From NCBI RefSeq assembly GCF_000011365.1, contig NC_004463.1, positions 4,202,001 to 4,266,000 of the forward strand: a stretch of DNA of 64,000 bases. Direction: 5' to 3'. The notes under the pieces are model-generated. The model was not told the DNA's origin. It saw only the letters and a program-made list of their open reading frames with translations, and made no database searches. Made by a program: the position numbers and the translations under genes. The stretch comes from Bradyrhizobium diazoefficiens USDA 110 (lineage in GTDB: Bacteria; Pseudomonadota; Alphaproteobacteria; Rhizobiales; Xanthobacteraceae). Shown piece after piece: positions 18,838-26,705 of the stretch. Position 1 is the first letter of the stretch. Each line of letters begins with the position of its first letter.

Positions 18838-19770
18838 CTAGCGCCACCTGCGGTGCAGCCACAACCACTGTTCGGGATGCTCGCGCACCCAGCCTTCCAC
18901 CACGTTGGTGATCGCCTGCGTCGTGCCCTGGATGTCGATCTTGCCGTCGGCATCGCGGACCGGCGGGACTTCCTCCGTCAGCTCCGCGGCGAAGCGGCCG
19001 CCGGGCTTGCGGATGACGCGGACGCCGTGGATCGGGCATTCGACCTGGCGCAAGAGGCGCGCCAGCATCGGATTGGCGCGGGTCTTGCGCCCGAAGAAGG
19101 TGACCTCGACGCCGCCGGTCAGGTACTGGTCGATCAGCATGGCGACGTGCTTGCCGTCCTTCAGCGCCTGAGCGAGGCGGAGCGGCGCATCGCGCCCCGC
19201 AGGGATCAACGTGCCCATGTTGACCTGGCGCATCTCCTGGATGATGCGATCGGCGGAGGCGATGTTCGGCCGGCGATAGAGGATCGCGGCATCCAGCCCG
19301 TGCGCGACGGCGGCGAGCGCCGGCAATTCCCAGTTCGCGAGGTGAGCGGCGAAGATCAGCGCCGGCTTGCCGTCGTCTCGGATTTGGTCGAACAGCTCGA
19401 TGCTGCGCTTGGGCAATTCGATCCGGCTCACTTCCGGATGGTCGCGGTCGTAATCCCAGACGTGGTCCATATGGGCGAATTCGGCGCCGACGCGGCCGAG
19501 ATTGTCCCAGACGCCCATCAGGATCTGTTCGATCTCCTCCGGCGATTTCTCCGGAAACGCAGCGGTGAGATTGGCGCGGCCGATGCGGTGCTCGCGCAGG
19601 CGCGGGCCGATCAGCTTCACGACGCGTGAGAAGAAGTCCGAGGTCTTGACCGGATCGAAATAGCGCGTGGTGCGCAGCATGCCGACCGTGGCGGCGCCGA
19701 TCAGGGTGCCGCCGATCGATTTGGCAGCCTCCCGCGCGCGGGCCTTCGTGCTCGCAGGAAGCAGCGCCAT
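18838..19770 (-). CDS. lpxXL: Very-long-chain lipid A acyltransferase
   Basis: A 310-residue LpxL/HtrB-family acyltransferase with the HX4E catalytic motif HLANWE (in IFAAHLANWELPALAAV) and the RRPNIASADRII segment. Its place at the end of the acpXL operon identifies it as the enzyme that transfers the 27-hydroxy-octacosanoyl-type chain from AcpXL to lipid A. It begins 8 nt after the fabF1XL stop. In Rhizobium-type clusters an alcohol-dehydrogenase-like gene lies between these two; here there is none. Confidence 0.88.
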   Translation of the reverse strand: MALLPASTKARAREAAKSIGGTLIGAATVGMLRTTRYFDPVKTSDFFSRVVKLIGPRLREHRIGRANLTAAFPEKSPEEIEQILMGVWDNLGRVGAEFAHMDHVWDYDRDHPEVSRIELPKRSIELFDQIRDDGKPALIFAAHLANWELPALAAVAHGLDAAILYRRPNIASADRIIQEMRQVNMGTLIPAGRDAPLRLAQALKDGKHVAMLIDQYLTGGVEVTFFGRKTRANPMLARLLRQVECPIHGVRVIRKPGGRFAAELTEEVPPVRDADGKIDIQGTTQAITNVVEGWVREHPEQWLWLHRRWR

Positions 19771-19778
19771 ACGTCCGG

Positions 19779-21056
19779 TCAGGCCGGTTCGCGGGTCAGG
19801 ATCAGCGAGGCGTTCTGGCCGCCGAAGCCGAACGAGTTCGACATGACCGCGGTCACGCGCGCATCGCGCGCCTTGTTGCCGACGACGTCGAACAGGATCG
19901 TGGGATCCGGGGTCTCGTAGTTGATCGTCGGCGGGATGCGCTGGTGCTCGAGGGTCAGCAGCGAGAAGATCGCCTCCACGGCGCCTGCGGCCGAGATGGT
20001 GTGGCCGACCATCGACTTGTTGGAGGTGACCGGAATCTTCGAGACGAGATCGCCGAACACGGCCGATGTCGTGTTGTACTCCATCTTGTCGTTTTCGGGT
20101 GTCGCGGTGCCGTGCGCGTTGATGTGGTCGATCTGGTCCGGGGTCATGCCGGCATCGGCCAGCGTCTTGTTCATGCAGCCGATGATCGGCTTGCCGTCGG
20201 GCGAGGAGCGAGTGCGGTGGAAGGAATCCGTGAGCTCGCCGCAGCCGGCGATCACGCCGAGGATTTTTGCACCGCGCGCAGTCGCCGCTTCATAGCTTTC
20301 CAGCACCAGCGCGCCGGCGCCTTCGGCCATGACGAAGCCGTCGCGGTTCTTGGAGAAGGGGCGGGAAGCCGCCTGCGGCGGATCGTTTTGGGTCGATAGT
20401 GCCGAAAGCAGCGAGAAGCGCACCAGCGCTTCCGGATTCACCGTGCCGTCGGTCGCGACGCACAGCGCGGCATCGGTCTCGCCGCGGCGGATCGCTTCCA
20501 CGCCGAGCTGGATCGAGGTCGCGCCCGAGGCGCAGGCCGTGGACAGCGAGATCGGCGAGCCCTTGGTGCCAAAAGTCTCGGCGAGATGGGCTGCGACCGA
20601 GCCGAACATGAAGCGGTGATGATAGGCGCTGTACTTGCCGCCGCCGGAGATGCGCAGCAGGTCGTCATAAGTGAAGTCGAGCTTGCCGACGGCGCGGCCG
20701 AGCTCGCGGCGCTGCGGCCATTCGACTTCGACGGGCGCGACCGCGAGGAAGAGGGGGCCCGGGAAATCGGCGTTGGCGCCGATGCCGGCCTGCTCGAGCG
20801 CTTCCTGCGTGACCATCTCGGCCATCCGCTCGGACAGGCCGGTGGAGGAGAACGGATCGACGCTGACGAAATCGACCGTGCCGGCCATCGTCGTCTTCAG
20901 GCCGTCGACCGGAAAGCGCGTGATGGTGCGGATGCCGGATTCGCCGGCGACGAGCTTCGCCCAATTGTCCGCCTTGCCGGCGCCGAGCGAGGTCATGATG
21001 CCCATGCCGGTGACGACGACGACGGGACGCCCGAATTTGTCGCGTGGTGCAGTCAT
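19779..21056 (-). CDS. fabF1XL: Beta-ketoacyl-ACP synthase, catalytic partner (FabF1XL)
   Basis: A 425-residue FabF-type condensing enzyme with the full catalytic set: Cys175 in STACASGATS, His315 in NAHGTATPENDK, Lys347 and His352 in NKSMVGHTISAAGA. It would elongate the very-long acyl chain on AcpXL. It lies between fabF2XL (18 nt upstream) and lpxXL. The neighbouring paralogue lacks these residues, so this is probably the only active site of the pair. Confidence 0.9.
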   Translation of the reverse strand: MTAPRDKFGRPVVVVTGMGIMTSLGAGKADNWAKLVAGESGIRTITRFPVDGLKTTMAGTVDFVSVDPFSSTGLSERMAEMVTQEALEQAGIGANADFPGPLFLAVAPVEVEWPQRRELGRAVGKLDFTYDDLLRISGGGKYSAYHHRFMFGSVAAHLAETFGTKGSPISLSTACASGATSIQLGVEAIRRGETDAALCVATDGTVNPEALVRFSLLSALSTQNDPPQAASRPFSKNRDGFVMAEGAGALVLESYEAATARGAKILGVIAGCGELTDSFHRTRSSPDGKPIIGCMNKTLADAGMTPDQIDHINAHGTATPENDKMEYNTTSAVFGDLVSKIPVTSNKSMVGHTISAAGAVEAIFSLLTLEHQRIPPTINYETPDPTILFDVVGNKARDARVTAVMSNSFGFGGQNASLILTREPA

Positions 21057-21074
21057 GTCGATCCCCCGCTAGAG

Positions 21075-22280
21075 CTAGCTTACGGCCTCGACCAGCGCCA
21101 TGCCTTCGCCGCGCCAGTGTCCGGCCCCCACGACCACAATCTGGGTGGGTGCCCCCTGCATTTCAATCTCGGTCCCTGTGGAATCGTTCGGCGGGAACAG
21201 TGCGCCGCGCGAGATCGACAGCGCGGCGAGCGCGATTCCGAGCGGGAATTGCGTCTCCATGGTGTGTCCGAACATCGTGCCGGTCGAGCGAACCGGGAAG
21301 TCGGCGTGGCCCTTCAGGAAGCCGCGCTCCTCGGATGTCGCGGGCTCTGCGCCGGTCGCGCCAGTGATGATCGCGCCCTTGCCCTCGCGCTTCGGCAGCT
21401 TGGCCCAAAGCTTCTCCAGCGTCGCCGCCATGTCGCCGGGCTGCTTGCGCCGGGCCAGATCGGCCACCACGCTCGACAGTTTTGCGAACGGCTTTGCGCC
21501 GCGCGCTTCCGCATGCGCCTTCGATTCCAGCACCAGGAACGCGCCGGCCGAGCCGAGCGCGAAGCCGGCGTGGTCCTTGCGCGCCCAGACGGGAGCGAAC
21601 TTGTCCTTCAGGTTGAAGTCGCCGAATTCGTAGAGGACCATGAGGTCCTTGCGCTCGCCATTGTGCGAGCCGCCGATCAGGGCGATGTCGCTCTCGCCCG
21701 AGGCGATGCGCGCGAGCGCGATGCGGGCCGCATCGGCGCCCGCAACCTCTTCGCCCATGAAGGTGCGCGAGGTGCCGCCGAGCCCGTGCACGATGGCGAT
21801 GTTGCCGGCGAGGAGATTGGAGAGCTGGGCCAGAAACAGCGTCGGCCTGAGATCGCTCATCAGGCGTTCGTTGAGGAAGCCGGGCGCATTCGCCCCCTTG
21901 GCCTCGGCCGTGAGCACGCCGGTGTCGACGTTGAGATCACGCTCGCCGCCGCCGGCGGCCACGACCATGTCGATCTTCGACAGGATATCCTTGTTGCCCT
22001 TGATCCCCGCAGAGTCGAGCGCGAGGCCCGCGGCATAGGTGCCGATGCGCTGCCAGGCTTCCATCTGGCGCTGGTCGCCCTTCTTCGGGATCTGGCTGTC
22101 GAAGGAGACCGGCATCAGCGGATGCACGATGTAGGGCGCAAAGCCCTTCTCGTCGACATTGATGCGCTTCTCCTGGAGCGCGGCCCAGTTGGCGTCCAGG
22201 CCCTCGCCGAGCGAGGTGGCAAGGCCAATGCCGGTGATCCAGACTTCCGTCTGGCCGGGCGTCGAAGCGGTGTCAGTCAT
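21075..22280 (-). CDS. fabF2XL: Ketosynthase-like protein lacking the active-site Cys (FabF2XL)
   Basis: A 401-residue member of the FabF family by overall pattern (VWITGIGLATSLGEGLDANW; FALGSAGAFLVLESKAHAEARGA; MFGHTMETQFPLGIALA). The nucleophile position reads HGLGGTSRTFMG (about residues 165-176) and the protein contains no cysteine at all. The first catalytic His is replaced (ITGATGAEP, about 305-312); the second is retained as His339. This is the pattern of a chain-length-factor (KS-beta) partner. It overlaps the fabZXL stop by 4 nt and precedes fabF1XL, as expected for a heterodimer. Function as a length-determining subunit is inference. Confidence 0.85.
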   Translation of the reverse strand: MTDTASTPGQTEVWITGIGLATSLGEGLDANWAALQEKRINVDEKGFAPYIVHPLMPVSFDSQIPKKGDQRQMEAWQRIGTYAAGLALDSAGIKGNKDILSKIDMVVAAGGGERDLNVDTGVLTAEAKGANAPGFLNERLMSDLRPTLFLAQLSNLLAGNIAIVHGLGGTSRTFMGEEVAGADAARIALARIASGESDIALIGGSHNGERKDLMVLYEFGDFNLKDKFAPVWARKDHAGFALGSAGAFLVLESKAHAEARGAKPFAKLSSVVADLARRKQPGDMAATLEKLWAKLPKREGKGAIITGATGAEPATSEERGFLKGHADFPVRSTGTMFGHTMETQFPLGIALAALSISRGALFPPNDSTGTEIEMQGAPTQIVVVGAGHWRGEGMALVEAVS

Positions 22281-22747
22281 GGCGATACGGCCTGCTGCGG
22301 AAAGCCGACGCGCTCGGCGACTTTCGCCATGTATCCGCGCATGTCCGCGTTGGGGAAGGGAATCAGCGTGAAGGTGAGCGCCGAGTTCGCGCGCAGCTTG
22401 CCGCCGACCTTGATCTTGGCTTCGGTCATGGCGTAGCCCGAGCCCTCATAGGAGAGGCTCGCCTCGATGGTCATGAGATCGCCGGGGAACACCGAGCCGC
22501 GCACCTTGGCCTCCTTCACGGCGGCCAGGATCGGCATGCGCTCGAACTTGAACACGCCGAGCTGAAGCCAGCCCGAGGCCTGCGCCATCGATTCGATCAG
22601 GAGCACGCCGGGCATCAAGGGATAGCCCGGGAAGTGTCCCTCGAAGACGGTGCTTTCCTTCGGGACCTGGGCCTCGACGACGATCGTCTTCTCGTCGACC
22701 CTGAGGTCGACGATGCGATCGATCATGTGAAAGTATTCGAGTTGCAT
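22277..22747 (-). CDS. fabZXL: 3-hydroxyacyl-ACP dehydratase (FabZXL)
   Basis: A 156-residue hot-dog-fold dehydratase. The catalytic pair lies in FEGHFPGYPLMPGVLLIESMAQ: His38 and Glu52, where FabZ has His and Glu. It supplies the dehydration step of very-long-chain elongation on AcpXL. I start it at MQLEYFHMID (22747) because the upstream extension is basic and overlaps acpXL. Its stop overlaps the fabF2XL ATG. Confidence 0.9.
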   Translation of the reverse strand: MQLEYFHMIDRIVDLRVDEKTIVVEAQVPKESTVFEGHFPGYPLMPGVLLIESMAQASGWLQLGVFKFERMPILAAVKEAKVRGSVFPGDLMTIEASLSYEGSGYAMTEAKIKVGGKLRANSALTFTLIPFPNADMRGYMAKVAERVGFPQQAVSP

Positions 22748-22757
22748 GGCCGCCCGA

Positions 22758-23045
22758 TTAGGCGCTCGCGCCCTTGGCTGCAACCAGCTCGTCGATGCGC
22801 GCGCACAGGTTCTTCAGCACGAAATATTGTTCGGTGGTCGCTTTCCCGTCGTTGACCTCCTGGGTCCACTTTTCCAGCGGCAGCTTGATGCCGAACTGCT
22901 TGTCGATCGCAAACGCGATATCGAGGAAATCGAGGCTGTCGATGCCGAGGTCATCGATGGCGTGGCTATCCGGCGTGATCGTGTCGCGCGGAATGTCGCA
23001 GGTTTCAGCGATGATCGTAGCGACCTGATCGAATGTGGAGGACAT
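22758..23045 (-). CDS. acpXL: Acyl carrier protein AcpXL
   Basis: A 95-residue acyl carrier protein with the phosphopantetheine attachment Ser37 in [16 protein letters not shown]. The length and the C-terminal [13 protein letters not shown] match AcpXL, the dedicated carrier for the C28-type lipid A fatty acid, rather than housekeeping AcpP. It is the first gene of the XL operon. ATG 23045 follows an alternative GTG at 23048. The roughly 230 nt upstream contain no gene and should hold the operon promoter. Confidence 0.92.
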   Translation of the reverse strand: MSSTFDQVATIIAETCDIPRDTITPDSHAIDDLGIDSLDFLDIAFAIDKQFGIKLPLEKWTQEVNDGKATTEQYFVLKNLCARIDELVAAKGASA

Positions 23046-23279
23046 CACTAAGCCTTTGATATATTGCAGATATTTGTCAGATGTTCCAGAGTGGCATGGC
23101 GGGTGGGCATCGCGCCCCTGATGACGCCCTCAACCCCCCTCTGGCCGGGTCGAGAGCCCGTATATCGGAGCGCCGCCCTGAGTTCAATGGAGCCGGGCAG
23201 GCCAAGGGGACAGCAAGGGACGGAGCTGGGGATGCCTGCCGGAGCCCCTTTGCGGCGGGGGATCGGCGGCGGGCCGGGC

Positions 23280-23621
23280 CTAGATGTGCGGCGTCGTGAT
23301 CTTGGCGCAGTCGCGGCGGCCCATCAGCACGCAATCCTGGGTCCGGCGCAGGTCGGCGATGCTCACGGCGAGCCAGATCCCGATCGCGGTCAGCGCGATG
23401 GTGAAGGCGAGCGCGGCGATGTTGGCGAGCATGCGGTGGCGGAAATCGTCCGGCTCGGTGCGAGGCTGCTCGTAGCGCGACAGGTCGAGCGGCTTGGGCG
23501 CGCCGCGCATCGGCTGCACGGTGCCGTTGCCCCGGTGGACCGTCGGGGAGGGGGAGGTGCGCGGCCTGAACTGGAGCACCCGGTGCTCCTCATCAGAGCT
23601 TATGGGCCGCTGGGATTTCAT
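23280..23621 (-). CDS. Single-span membrane protein of unknown function
   Basis: A 113-residue protein with a polar, proline-rich N-terminal 65 residues, one hydrophobic helix (MLANIAALAFTIALTAIGIWLAVSI region, about residues 64-88) and a short tail with two cysteines (TQDCVLMGRRDCAKI). It precedes acpXL on the same strand but with a 234-nt gap. The family is not recognised; topology suggests a cytoplasmic N-terminus and a periplasmic cysteine-bearing tail. Confidence 0.6.
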   Translation of the reverse strand: MKSQRPISSDEEHRVLQFRPRTSPSPTVHRGNGTVQPMRGAPKPLDLSRYEQPRTEPDDFRHRMLANIAALAFTIALTAIGIWLAVSIADLRRTQDCVLMGRRDCAKITTPHI

Positions 23622-23942
23622 GGTGCGAGGATCACTCCGAAGCAGCGGTTTTTGATAGCATACGTGGTGAACGCGTTGCAGAAAATCTTCTCAACGCGTA
23701 CGTGCATTGCGCTTTTGCACGACCTCTTCGCGAAGGCCCGCGACAGCGGTCGTCATGCCGGTGTCAGGATGCGCGGGGTTGCGCTGCAAAACAGCCATGG
23801 CACCTGCCGTGCCCGGTCCCGCGAACATCGGCTTGTGATCTCCCTTTGCGCGCCGAACGCATTTTGTCGCCGCAAGGCCCATGGCATAATCATGGAACCT
23901 GGACCACCGGTTGCAACCAACAATGTGAGGGGCTCTTCGACC
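23622..23942. promoter_or_regulatory. Divergent intergenic region with an inverted repeat
   Basis: This 321-nt stretch separates the divergent membrane-protein and ParB-like genes. It contains an 8-bp perfect inverted repeat ACGCGTTG (23672-23679) and CAACGCGT (23693-23700) around an AT-rich loop. Nothing coding is convincing: the frame open across it belongs to the upstream extension of the ParB-like gene and has poor composition. Confidence 0.4.
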
Positions 23943-24569
23943 ATGACCACGAACGCGCGCGAGCCGAGGGTGCATCCGGTGCCGATCCTGTCGCTTCGGC
24001 CGACGCAGATGACGGTCGGCATGCGCGAGGTCAAGGAGAAGCGCAAACGCTGGCGCGAGCACGACAGCAAGAAGCAGGCCGATCTGCTCGGCAAGCACAT
24101 GATCCCCGTCGTGTACGGGCCGGACAAGCGTTACTACGTGATCGACCATCATCATCTCGGCCGCGCATTGCACGACGAGGGCGTCAAGGAAGTGCTGGTG
24201 ACTGTCGTCGGCGACCTCAGGATGGTCGAGCGCGAGGCCTTCTGGGGCGTGATGGACAACAAGCGCTGGGTCTATCCCTACGATTCCAAGGGCGAAAGGC
24301 GGCCGTTCCGCGACCTGCCGAAATCAGTCGCCGATCTCAGGGACGATCCCTTCCGCAGCCTCGCCGGCGAGCTCCGCCGCCTGGGGGGATTTGCCAAGGA
24401 CACCACGCCGTTCTCCGAATTCCTGTGGGCCGACTATCTGCGCCGGAAATTGTCGCGCAAGGCGGTGGATGCCAATTTCGACAAGGCGCTGGAAAAGGCG
24501 CTGTCCGCGGCCAAGAGCAAGGATGCGATCTATCTGCCGGGCTGGTGCGGGCCGGCGGACGACGATTAG
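23943..24569 (+). CDS. ParB-like nuclease-domain protein
   Basis: A 208-residue protein resembling the stand-alone ParB/sulfiredoxin-fold family. The N-terminal VHPVPILSLRPTQMTVGMREVKEK matches the ParB box 1 region, and YYVIDHHHLGRALHDEG resembles the DGHHR-type box 2, here with a triple histidine. There is no helix-turn-helix domain and no parA neighbour, so a role in chromosome partition is unlikely. The domain class now includes nucleotide-dependent CTPases and nucleases. I start at MTTNAREPR; the long upstream extension has no support. Confidence 0.65.
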   Translation: MTTNAREPRVHPVPILSLRPTQMTVGMREVKEKRKRWREHDSKKQADLLGKHMIPVVYGPDKRYYVIDHHHLGRALHDEGVKEVLVTVVGDLRMVEREAFWGVMDNKRWVYPYDSKGERRPFRDLPKSVADLRDDPFRSLAGELRRLGGFAKDTTPFSEFLWADYLRRKLSRKAVDANFDKALEKALSAAKSKDAIYLPGWCGPADDD

Positions 24570-24584
24570 GCGCGGCGGCTCAGA

Positions 24585-24740
24585 TCAATCGCGCTGGAAG
24601 ATCTTGGCGCCGGGGTAGATGCGCCGGGCGTAAGTCACGACCAGCGCGCGCTCCTGGGTTTCCAGGAAGGGCGTTCGGATCCGGCTCGATCCGATGATGA
24701 GGTGCCATAGGCCATTGAGCTTCTGAATGACGACGTTCAT
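24585..24740 (-). CDS. 51-residue hypothetical protein
   Basis: On the minus strand an ATG at 24740 opens a 51-codon frame (MNVVIQKLNGLWHLIIGSS ... YPGAKIFQRD) with a GAGGATC ribosome site 7-8 nt upstream. It is convergent with the ParB-like gene, with 15 nt between the stops. The residue composition looks protein-like, but no family is recognised. Confidence 0.5.
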   Translation of the reverse strand: MNVVIQKLNGLWHLIIGSSRIRTPFLETQERALVVTYARRIYPGAKIFQRD

Positions 24741-25015
24741 GTGAGTGATCCTCGAAGACTTTGCACTCCTGCAAATGTTGCCTGTTGCGGCAGTCTTGCG
24801 ATTTCAGGATCGTGAGCGCGTGCGTAAAATTCCTGACACGGCTCGCACCCGCTGCAAGACAGCAGCAACTACCTATTAGTGTATGGCGGCTGCGGCCCCG
24901 CGACAGGACCTCATCACAGCCTCTTGAGCGAAGCCATTTTCTGTTCGCACGAAACCGTCCTGAAACAGAGCCGTCCCATCTGTGTGGGGTAGTCGAGCTC
25001 ACACAGGAGGCCAAA

Positions 25016-25159
25016 ATGCGCCGTCTGGTTTTCGCAATTGCCTTGCTCGCGGTCGCCTCAGCGGGAATCTCGGCATCGTTTGCCGCAGTTCACCACGCCA
25101 AGACGTTGACGTTTTCCGAGCGCTTTGCCCCGGCGCTCGAGTTGATGGCGAAGCGCTAG
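25016..25159 (+). CDS. 47-residue predicted exported peptide
   Basis: The ATG at 25016 is preceded by a near-perfect ribosome site (ACAGGAGG, 5-nt spacing). The product has a classic signal sequence (MRRLVFAIALLAVASAGISASFA) leaving a mature peptide of about 24 residues ending in ALELMAKR. It may be a periplasmic micropeptide. Function unknown. Confidence 0.55.
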   Translation: MRRLVFAIALLAVASAGISASFAAVHHAKTLTFSERFAPALELMAKR

Positions 25160-25178
25160 CGGCGTAGCGCGTCGCAGA

Positions 25179-25382
25179 TCACTTCGGGGCTTGCGGACCG
25201 GGCGGGGACAGCAGGCGCTCCATCTCCGCGGCCGCCTCGCCGTCGCGCGCCTTCTGCAACAGCGTGTGGCGCTCGGCGCCGGCCGGCAGCTTCCTGGCGG
25301 CGGCGCGGGCCTCTTGCGTGAACTTGTCCAAGCGCTCCTGGAGAGACAGGGCCGGTTTTGTACGGTTGCGTTTCTTGGTCAT
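25179..25382 (-). CDS. 67-residue hypothetical protein
   Basis: A short, charged, mostly helical protein (MTKKRNRTKPALSLQERLDKF ... LLQKARDGEAAAEMERLL) starting at an ATG with GGAAAGG upstream. It resembles the small basic proteins common in Bradyrhizobium genomes and has no recognisable domain. It is divergent from the Crp/Fnr-type gene and convergent with the exported peptide. Confidence 0.55.
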   Translation of the reverse strand: MTKKRNRTKPALSLQERLDKFTQEARAAARKLPAGAERHTLLQKARDGEAAAEMERLLSPPGPQAPK

Positions 25383-25507
25383 GGTCTGGCCTTTCCGGCG
25401 CGGAGCCAACCATGCGGACGCGAGCGGCGTCCTTAACTTTTGTTGGAACGGGGGCGCGGATCGCGGGTTTCATGACGGCGGCGCCCGGCGCGCCATGGGT
25501 CCAATTC

Positions 25508-26260
25508 ATGCAAACGGAGCGACTTCGCGTGCCCAGCGACACGATTCGTGCTGCGCTTGTCAGGCGTTTGCGCGTCTCTTCCGGCATTTCGGAGGAGGAT
25601 GTCAGAGAAATCGAAGCGCTTCCGATCGCGGTGAGACAGTATCCGGCGGAGACGCCCGTGGTGAGGGACGGCGAGCGGGCCACCGAATGCTGCCTGATCG
25701 TCGAGGGATTTTGCGCGCGCTCCAAGACGATCGCGAGCGGCAAGCGACAGATTCTCTCCCTGCACATTCCGGGCGAGATCCCGGACCTGATGAGCCTGTT
25801 CCTGCACGTGATGGACCATGAGCTCTCGACGTTGACGCCGTGCACGCTGGGCTTCATCAGCCATGATACGCTGCGAAGATTGCACCAACGCAGACCGGTC
25901 GTCGCCGAGATGTTTTGGCGGGACACGCTGATCGACGCCGCGATGTTTCGCGAATGGATCGTCAATGTCGGCCAGCGTCCGGCGCCTGCACGCCTCGCCC
26001 ATGTCATGATCGAGCTGCGCGAGCGCCTCAGGGTGATCGGTCGCGTGGACGGCAACACTTTCGAGATGCCGCTGACCCAGGAGCAGATCGGCGAGGCCCT
26101 GGGGATCACGGCGGTCCACGCCAACCGGGTGATCAAGCAGTTGCGCCAGGAGGGGATCGTGGAATTTCAGCGCGGCCGCGTCACCGTACTCGACGAGCAG
26201 AAGTTCTTCGAACTCGCGGATTTCGACGGCCGTTATCTCCACCAGTCGCCGACGCTTTGA
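25508..26260 (+). CDS. Crp/Fnr-family transcriptional regulator
   Basis: From ATG 25508 the product is 250 residues: an N-terminal cyclic-nucleotide-binding-like beta barrel (about 30-150; CCLIVEGFCARSK, GKRQILSLHIPGEIPDLMSLF) and a C-terminal winged helix (PLTQEQIGEALGITAVHANRVIKQLRQEGIV). There is no FNR-type N-terminal cysteine cluster, so it is not an oxygen-sensing Fe-S FNR. The frame is open further upstream, but 25508 gives the family's usual length. The P-type ATPase unit downstream is a possible target, unproven. Confidence 0.82.
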   Translation: MQTERLRVPSDTIRAALVRRLRVSSGISEEDVREIEALPIAVRQYPAETPVVRDGERATECCLIVEGFCARSKTIASGKRQILSLHIPGEIPDLMSLFLHVMDHELSTLTPCTLGFISHDTLRRLHQRRPVVAEMFWRDTLIDAAMFREWIVNVGQRPAPARLAHVMIELRERLRVIGRVDGNTFEMPLTQEQIGEALGITAVHANRVIKQLRQEGIVEFQRGRVTVLDEQKFFELADFDGRYLHQSPTL

Positions 26261-26268
26261 GCCGCCCG

Positions 26269-26412
26269 ATGCCGCGGCCGGGCCGTGCGCGGCCCGTCGT
26301 CGTGGACGTCCGCTGGCAGGGCGCGCCGTTCCTGAAAGTGTCGATTACGCTGGATGTCGAGGAGGCGCAGGCGGCGGACCGGGCCGAACGTGCGGCCCAA
26401 CGGCGCAGGTAA
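26269..26412 (+). CDS. Possible 47-residue protein
   Basis: An ATG 8 nt after the regulator stop opens a 47-codon frame (MPRPGRARPVVVDVRWQGAP ... AERAAQRRR). The central VVVDVRWQGAPFLKVSITLDV could be two strands. There is no clear ribosome site, and arginine-rich frames are common by chance at this GC content. Confidence 0.25.
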   Translation: MPRPGRARPVVVDVRWQGAPFLKVSITLDVEEAQAADRAERAAQRRR

Positions 26413-26537
26413 AATTGACGTATCGCAAATCGGCGTCGGCGGCGGCCGCTAAGGTCCGCCGGCATGACAGCCGAACCAGCATTGCGCTCCCGCGTCGCCA
26501 GGTGGGCTCCGGATCATGCCGACCTGGAGACGCGACG

Positions 26538-26705
26538 ATGAGCCTGATCCTTCGCATTCTGTTTGTCCTGGCCGGAGCCATCACCGCGCTGTTCGTCGCG
26601 CGTGATGCGCTGAACTTCACAATCATCCAGACCTTCGTCGCCATACTGCTCGTGACGGCCGTCCTGCTCGCCGGAAGTCTCTGGAGCCTGCGGCGGAAGA
26701 CGTGA
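26538..26705 (+). CDS. 55-residue two-helix membrane protein coupled to the P-type ATPase
   Basis: ATG 26538 with GGAGA about 9 nt upstream encodes two hydrophobic helices (LILRILFVLAGAITALFVA and TFVAILLVTAVLLAGSLWSL) joined by a short loop, ending in a basic tail RRKT. Its TGA overlaps the GTG start of the ATPase (GTGA), so the two are almost certainly translationally coupled. A small accessory or regulatory subunit of the pump is a reasonable inference; the family is unknown to me. Confidence 0.6.
   Translation: MSLILRILFVLAGAITALFVARDALNFTIIQTFVAILLVTAVLLAGSLWSLRRKT

Noticed and set aside
20586..22436. 616-codon plus-strand open frame
   Set aside because: Antisense to fabF1XL, fabF2XL and fabZXL, which form a conserved operon on the other strand.
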